From the NCBI GenBank assembly GCA_039654915.1, contig CM077599.1, positions 80,816,001-80,880,000 on the forward strand: a stretch of DNA of 64,000 nucleotides, read 5' to 3'. The DNA comes from Aquilaria yunnanensis. Lineage: Eukaryota; Streptophyta; Magnoliopsida; Malvales; Thymelaeaceae. Below are positions 59,903 through 64,000 of the stretch, one piece after another (position 1 is the stretch's first letter; every line of letters starts with the position of its first letter). The notes below the pieces were generated by a model. The model saw only the letters and a program-made list of their open reading frames with translations. It was not told where the DNA came from and searched no databases. The translations under genes and the position numbers were made by a program.

Positions 59903-59942
<40 letters not shown>
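59903..59942. repeat. (TAT)n microsatellite
   Basis: About 13 TAT/ATT triplets immediately after the TRIM. The second copy of the surrounding block has (AAT)n and (TTA)n tracts at the equivalent place, so the tract predates the insertion. Confidence 0.9.
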
Positions 59943-59945
<3 letters not shown>

Positions 59946-59953
59946 ATAGAAAT

Positions 59954-60093
59954 CTAATAAGTTGTCTATTATAATGGATGACGCAAATAAGGGTAGTTAT
60001 AATGAAATATTATGACAAAAAAACTAATAAGCTATCTATTATAATGGATGGCGCAAATAAGGGTAGTTATAATGAAATATTATGACAAAAACC
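59954..60093. repeat. 70-bp tandem duplication
   Basis: Two units, 59954-60023 and 60024-60093, differ at only a few positions; each contains GGGTAGTTATAATGAAATAT. The equivalent block near 62040 has a single copy. Confidence 0.85.
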
Positions 60094-60299
60094 TATGTAA
60101 GAAATAGAAAATGAAACTAATAAGAAATATATCTAAATTAAAAAAAATAAATCATTTTTGTATACTATTTATTTTGAACAAAATAATTAGAATTATAATT
60201 ATTTAAGTAAAAATAACTTAGTATTTGATTTTTATGCAATGCACATGAGTATTATTAAAAATATGAAGGTGCATAAATATTGAACGACCTTTTTACACT

Positions 60300-61454
60300 T
60301 ACATTATAAGTTATTTTGCTCTTTTAGTAAAATTTGATTTTGTCATTATCTGTTTAATTAGAGTTATAGTAGCACTAGAATACTAAAATGGACTCTTAAG
60401 TTGTCACTAAATTTTATTTTTTACTACAAATTTACCAGAGCTTGATTTTATGTTACAGAATCAAGTATTGTATGTAATTTGTTTTTACGTTATTCCTACC
60501 TTTAATGGCTAAAACTTCTAGATTACCACAAAAGTTTTTTTTTCTTTTTTTTTTTTTCATCAAACATGTTTCCTTGGTTCTATATTACTATCAAATAATA
60601 CTTCAAGTATAATAAATATTTTATAAAACTTAAAATTTTAATTTAACAAGTATGGCCGAAGTCTTTGAATATAAAATTATTCGAGTATGATTCAAGCACC
60701 TATTATAAAAAAAAAATAAAAGAAATTATTATTGTAGCAAAGGCCAATGGGAAAAATTTTAGGGAAAAAATTCTATGCTATTAGAATCAATTGCTTATAT
60801 TACAATAAAGGCACTTTTAGCAGCAATTTTTTTTTCACATTTTTCAATGTTTTAAAATATTAAAAAAATAGAAGAATTATTTTTTTTCCATATGGTCATC
60901 ACTTTTAATATTGGAACACAAATTTTTAATTTTAGCAACTAATTCTTTTTTCTATACTAAATAATATTAAAAAAATTTCTCATTTTTAATTTTTTTAGAG
61001 CCAATCAAATTTTATAAATTGCATCAAATTCAAAAATAATTTCTATTTGAATATTATATTTCATGGTTGAGGCTCAAAACCTAAAGGTAGTTTTGGAGTT
61101 GTTAAGAGATGAAGTTAAGAACTTTATGTTATGATTGGAAGATTTTATTTGATATGAGATTAAGTATAATAAGGAAAGAAATGTACAGGTTTATGTGTCT
61201 AAAAATTATAATTAAATACGTATTCTTAGGTCTTGACTATAGATTCTAACCATATATAGGATTATATGACAAAGAAAGAAATAAGAGGATTCTTAGGAGG
61301 ACATATAATAAATTTTAGTAGAACAAAAAAAAAAACCCAACATGTATTCTAAGTATTGGATCAAAATTTCATTCATTTTTATCCAAAATATAAATTTGTT
61401 GCATATTATATTTCATGGTAAAGGCACATTGCCTAGAAGTAGTTTTTCAGTTGT
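60300..61454. other. AT-rich spacer between duplicated blocks
   Basis: Contains a further duplicated word: ATTATATTTCATGG followed by a TAGTTTTKSAGTTGTTAAGAG segment occurs at about 61052-61110 and again at 61406-61464. No gene. Confidence 0.4.
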
Positions 61455-61885
61455 TAAGAGATTAATTTTTTTTTCCTATTTTAAACAGAACATCAAAATA
61501 GTTATTAAAAACTTAGCTTATGTCTTTTTAAAAAGTCAAAGTAATGCTAATATATTAATAGTAAATCTATTTCATTGTTTGAGCTAACTAATATAACATC
61601 TTTATTTTAATCATTAACTTTTTGAATCGAAAGTATAAAAATTAAGATAAAATTTACTAACTTAATTTTTAATAAAATTTATAAATACATAACATCATTA
61701 ATTTCATTAAGTTAAGATATTTTCTCAACAACTTGCATACTATTAATTTTATGTTTCACACTAAGAAGATAAAATGTGATAGCTTTGATAAAATATTAAT
61801 AGTATGAGGAACAAATTTTTATAAGTACTCTGCTATTACAAATAAAAAAATCTATCAATTTTTTTAAACCAGTATTACATGTAGC

Positions 61886-61887
<2 letters not shown>

Positions 61888-61938
<51 letters not shown>

Positions 61939-61972
61939 CTCATTCTATTTGATTTCTATTTACTAATAATAA

Positions 61973-62004
<32 letters not shown>

Positions 62005-62035
62005 GATTTATAGTAAATAGAAATCAAATAGAATG
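61888..62035. repeat. (AAT)n/(TTA)n tracts with 25-bp perfect inverted repeat
   Basis: Left arm 61941-61965 and right arm 62011-62035 are exact reverse complements over 25 bases. (AAT)n lies outside the left arm (61888-61936) and (TTA)n inside the loop (about 61974-62003). The DNA could extrude as a hairpin with a 45-base loop. It resembles the product of an inverted duplication at a microsatellite. Confidence 0.85.
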
Positions 62036-62105
62036 AACAATCTTTTGTAATGAATGGTGCAAATGAGGATAGTTATGAGAAAATATTATAATAAAAAACT
62101 ATGAA

Positions 62106-63435
62106 AAAATAAAAAATTGAAATTAATGTGGTGGCTGTTTGTAGTTGTAGCTCCTTTGGAATGACTTATCTAGTTAGAGATTGGTAGAGTAATGTCTTGA
62201 AGAATCAGGCGTTGTTTACTGCCAGCATTTACAAAGGAGTAGCCTTAGTTGAAACAAGGAAGGGACAGTAAGAATTGCTAAGGGCATCTCCAACAGCTTC
62301 CCCAAAATTTCTATAAGATGGGGAAGCAAAAAGTAAAATCTCTATAGTTTTTTTGCTCCAACTCCAACAGCTTCTCTATTTTGTAGAATTTTGTATTTAG
62401 TACATAACAATTAAATATTATGGATTTAAAGTAAATTCAAATTAATGACTAGTTTAATTATTATATAATTAAATATTGTTGAAAATGTAAAAAATTATTC
62501 ATTCTGTTTCACAAAGAATGACTCTTTTACCATTTTTAGTAAAATTTGACTTAAATATATTGATATTAATTTATATTATAAAAAATTTAAAAATTATATT
62601 TATAAAATAGAGTTTTTAAGGTACCATTTTTATAAAAAAAATTATATTTCTATAAGAAATTTAGGAAGAAAAAAATATGAATTAATTGTTGTATAATTAA
62701 ATACTGTGCAAAATGTAAAAATTTACTACCTCTACTTTACAAAGAATGACTATTTTAACTTTTTTTAACGAAAGTTTGACTTAAATATATTCATTTTAAT
62801 TTGTACCATAATTTTTTTAAAAAAAATTATATTTATAAAATAGAGTCTTTAATGTACCATTTTTACATAAAAATTTTATATTTCTATAAGAAATTTTCAA
62901 AGAAAGAAAATTATGAATTAATTGTTATGAATAATAAATGAGATAACTTTTACGAGACAGAAGAAGTATTATTTTTCATTCCAAAATTTTTTTTGGAGTT
63001 TCTGCAAAAATGGAAAATGAGTTTTTCTCTTTCATCTCATTCTCTATTTTAGAGAATAAGATAGGGAAGCTGTTAGAGTAAAAAATGAATTTATATTCCC
63101 TAAAAAAAAGAAAAACTACAAAATCGGGAAGCTGTTGGAGATGCTCTAAGACTTGGTCATATAGCTGTAGAGATTAAGTTATCTGACAAAGAAACAATTG
63201 CTAATCTGAAGGATCATGAAGACCGGAGGATAGGCTTCTTACTTTCTAACATTAGAGCTCCGCTATGCTCTTTTTCTTCTTGTTCGTTCAAGGAAGTCTC
63301 TGCAAAAGCTAATATGTGTGCATTGCACATAGCTAAGTGGGTGAGCTTATAGAAGGATGAAAATTAGATGGTGTATACCTCTTTTGTTTATGTCATTCAA
63401 AATTCTTTCGTTTTTCTGGTGAATTGAAAAAAAAA
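62106..63435 (+). pseudogene. RNase H-like retroelement fragment split by a MITE
   Basis: After the Harbinger-type element an open stretch (63148-63351) reads IRAPLCSFSSCSFKEVSAKA then NMCALHIAKWVSL and a stop. It resembles the C-terminal part of the plant RNase H-like (RVT_3) domain found in LINE-derived proteins, where SFSSCSF, an EAN(M/S)-CA motif and an LAKW end are usual. The N-terminal part left of the insertion (62106-62278) is too decayed to read. The whole piece interrupts the duplicated AT-rich block. Confidence 0.45.
62282..63146. mobile_element. PIF/Harbinger-type MITE, 865 bp
   Basis: Ends GGGCATCTCCAACAGCTTCC and, as complement, GAGCATCTCCAACAGCTTCC are flanked by TAA on both sides (62279-62281 and 63147-63149), the 3-bp target preference of PIF/Harbinger. 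The interior carries two diverged copies of a segment of about 220 bp (near 62475-62695 and 62700-62930), each starting around a CACAAAGAATGACT-like word; the word near 62490 and the end near 62950 recall a CTCCCTCCGTCCC-type MITE nested inside. No transposase. Confidence 0.8.
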
Positions 63436-63570
63436 GCTAATAAAAAATATATCTAAACTCAAAAAAACTAAAATCATTACTAGAATTATTTATTTTGAAA
63501 AAAATAATTAAAATTATAATTATTTGAGTAACAAATGATTTAGTATTTTGATTCACGTGCAATGTACAGG

Positions 63571-64000
63571 TGCATCTACTAAAAAGTTACTCTACTCTAT
63601 TTATACTTCTACGATATACAGTGTCATGCTCTCAAAGCTCCAGGTAGTAGACATTTTTTTGGTGTTTATTCCAAATTACAGGGAACTCCTGACTGAAGAA
63701 CATGCAGAGACTTTCGGTTCTGAAACAAAGGGTGCAGGAACTCTAGCCCTGCAAGTATGCTTCAAGTTTCTAAAACAATGGAAGCTTCTCATGATCGTTG
63801 CTTACAATAATCGAGTCATATATGACAATCAGATGCACTGGTTCTGAATAATTCCTTTATATGCATCACTAAATTTATTCAAGCTTCCAAAAATGGTTGA
63901 TGCTAACCACCATGATCAACAACCCCGAAGAAGAGAGCTGCCCCGAGCTCTTCTGGCTGCGAAAGTCTGCAGCTTGCTGAAAGATATGCATCGAGCGAAG
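63571..64000. other. Right edge, possible gene start
   Basis: Composition becomes less AT-rich. A plus frame from ATG at 63893 stays open to the window end, beginning MVDANHHDQQPRRREL and continuing with Leu/Ala/Lys-rich sequence. Another plus frame ends at 63847 (ELLTEEHAETFGSETKGAG). Either could be an exon of a gene lying mainly outside the window. No family recognised. Confidence 0.25.

Larger units (their letters stand above)
58985..60290. repeat. AT-rich block duplicated at 61455-63570
   Basis: Sequence from about 58985 to 59372 and 59943 to 60290 recurs, diverged, at about 61455-62105 and 63436-63570. Shared words include AGATAAAATTTACTAA, CACACTAAGAAGA and ACCAGTATTAC. This copy carries the TRIM; the other carries a Harbinger-type element and retroelement fragment. 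The block does not match a family I know. Confidence 0.6.

Noticed and set aside
1..64000. tRNA and rRNA genes
   Set aside because: No segment with both a plausible B-box (GGTTCRANNCC) and paired acceptor arm was found; TGGTATCAGAGC-type sites are retroelement primer sites, not tRNA genes.

Overview
This window looks like nuclear DNA of a eudicot plant with a TE-rich, gene-poor genome. Evidence for that: AT-rich spacers; GT-AG introns of 90 to 1,300 bp; retrotransposon LTRs with TG...CA ends; Helitron, hAT, MULE and Harbinger-type elements; and three genes whose products match plant-specific families. The species is not assigned.

Genes. (1) 11727-15387 (+): seven-exon gene for a large UBE2O-like ubiquitin-conjugating enzyme of the plant UBC25/26 (PFU) group, 503 aa. 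(2) 20730-26033 (-): single-exon callose synthase of the CALS12/GSL5/PMR4 type, 1,767 aa, apparently intact. (3) 47511-50628 (-): three-exon gene for a FLOE1-like prion-like DUF1421 protein, 546 aa. A fourth locus, 17759-18732 (-), has exon-like blocks of a protein I cannot identify. It carries a minisatellite derived from its own coding sequence and may be a pseudogene. The three identified genes do not form an obvious pathway; they act respectively in ubiquitination, cell-wall callose deposition and seed/cytosolic condensates.

Layout. 0-10.1 kb: Helitron 3' end, a decayed coding repeat, then a TRIM element cut by the long 3' LTR of a minus-strand Ty3/gypsy (Del/Tekay-like) element, whose pol remnant reaches about 9.59 kb, followed by another TRIM. 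11-26 kb: gene-rich part. 28-31 kb: Helitron with exon-like captured pieces and internal minisatellites. 33.5-39.4 kb: diverged tandem repeats split by a 4.3 kb hAT-type element that contains a Tat/Ogre-like LTR and primer-binding site. 40.2-42.6 kb: MULE with long terminal inverted repeats and a GC-rich interior, its right TIR split by a hAT element. 42.6-46.9 kb: MITEs and a GC-rich chimeric block. 47.5-50.8 kb: FLOE-like gene. 52-64 kb: hAT remnant, a 3.5 kb solo LTR, an intact TRIM with perfect target-site duplication, duplicated AT-rich blocks, and a Harbinger-type element inserted in an RNase H-like retroelement fragment.

I found no convincing tRNA, rRNA, CRISPR or viral gene. No dedicated new system is demonstrated. 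The most unusual items are the decayed 38-43 codon repeat gene at 1.2-1.9 kb, the exon-derived minisatellite at 17.96-18.22 kb, and the nested-transposon records whose target-site duplications can be read directly.
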